A stretch of DNA of 6,376 bases, from the NCBI GenBank assembly GCA_031253705.1, contig JAIRVW010000096.1, forward strand, positions 1 to 6,376, given 5' to 3'. The position numbers and the translations under genes are program-made. The notes below the pieces were generated by a model. That model made no database searches. It saw only the letters and a program-made list of their open reading frames with translations, and had not been told where the DNA came from. This document shows positions 6,330-6,376 of this stretch, piece by piece (the stretch's first letter is position 1; each line of letters opens with the position of its first letter). This stretch comes from Brucellaceae bacterium (GTDB lineage Bacteria; Pseudomonadota; Alphaproteobacteria; Rhizobiales; Rhizobiaceae).

Positions 6330-6376
6330 TGACGGGTCCTGGTTCCTGTCAGTTCATTACAAGTAGGGCGGCATCA
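6330..6376 (-). other. Leader of yidC and possible 3' end of an upstream gene
   Basis: The 47 bases upstream of yidC hold its ribosome binding site, AGGA at 6337-6340 (minus strand). Two minus-strand frames entering from the right edge close here. One ends DAALLVMN-stop at 6349; another closes with TAA at 6357-6359. Either could be the tail of the gene before yidC, expected to be rnpA from common gene order, but the fragment is too short to identify. No hairpin terminator is visible, so yidC may be co-transcribed with whatever precedes it. Confidence 0.3.

Overview
This window looks like chromosome from an alphaproteobacterium of the order Hyphomicrobiales, most likely the Brucellaceae (Brucella/Ochrobactrum/Pseudochrobactrum-like). 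The evidence is the sequence character of ArgB, EngB and YidC, the collinear order yidC-engB-argB on one strand, and moderate GC by eye. The family placement is inference from recalled similarity; no database was searched.

From right to left on the minus strand, the window begins about 47 bases upstream of yidC (membrane protein insertase, 4470-6329). A strong intrinsic terminator follows yidC (4434-4460). Next come engB (ribosome-biogenesis GTPase, GTG start, 3635-4327) with its own candidate promoter, then argB (N-acetylglutamate kinase, 2690-3577). Left of argB lies a short array of 29-bp direct repeats (2584-2713) whose right-most copy is the 3' end of argB itself, then a bidirectional terminator (2545-2573). 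A plus-strand DMT/EamA-family membrane transporter gene (1634-2539) converges on argB. Divergent from the transporter are a minus-strand HAD-family pyrimidine 5'-nucleotidase (786-1484) and, one base further on, a DUF817-type integral membrane protein (1-784). The last gene is open at the left edge and is missing its C-terminus.

Functionally this is a housekeeping neighbourhood: membrane protein insertion, 50S ribosome assembly, arginine biosynthesis and nucleotide clean-up, plus two membrane proteins of unknown substrate or function. I see no phage, insertion sequence, CRISPR array, tRNA, rRNA or defence system. The most unusual item is the tandem amplification of the argB stop-codon region. 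Each copy again carries a (T/K)LIVP-stop coding segment, and the array sits next to a gene that may be an insertion into an otherwise conserved block. The second is a pair of similar Glu...Gly-(Ser/Thr)-Trp...Tyr-Pro motifs in the DUF817 protein.
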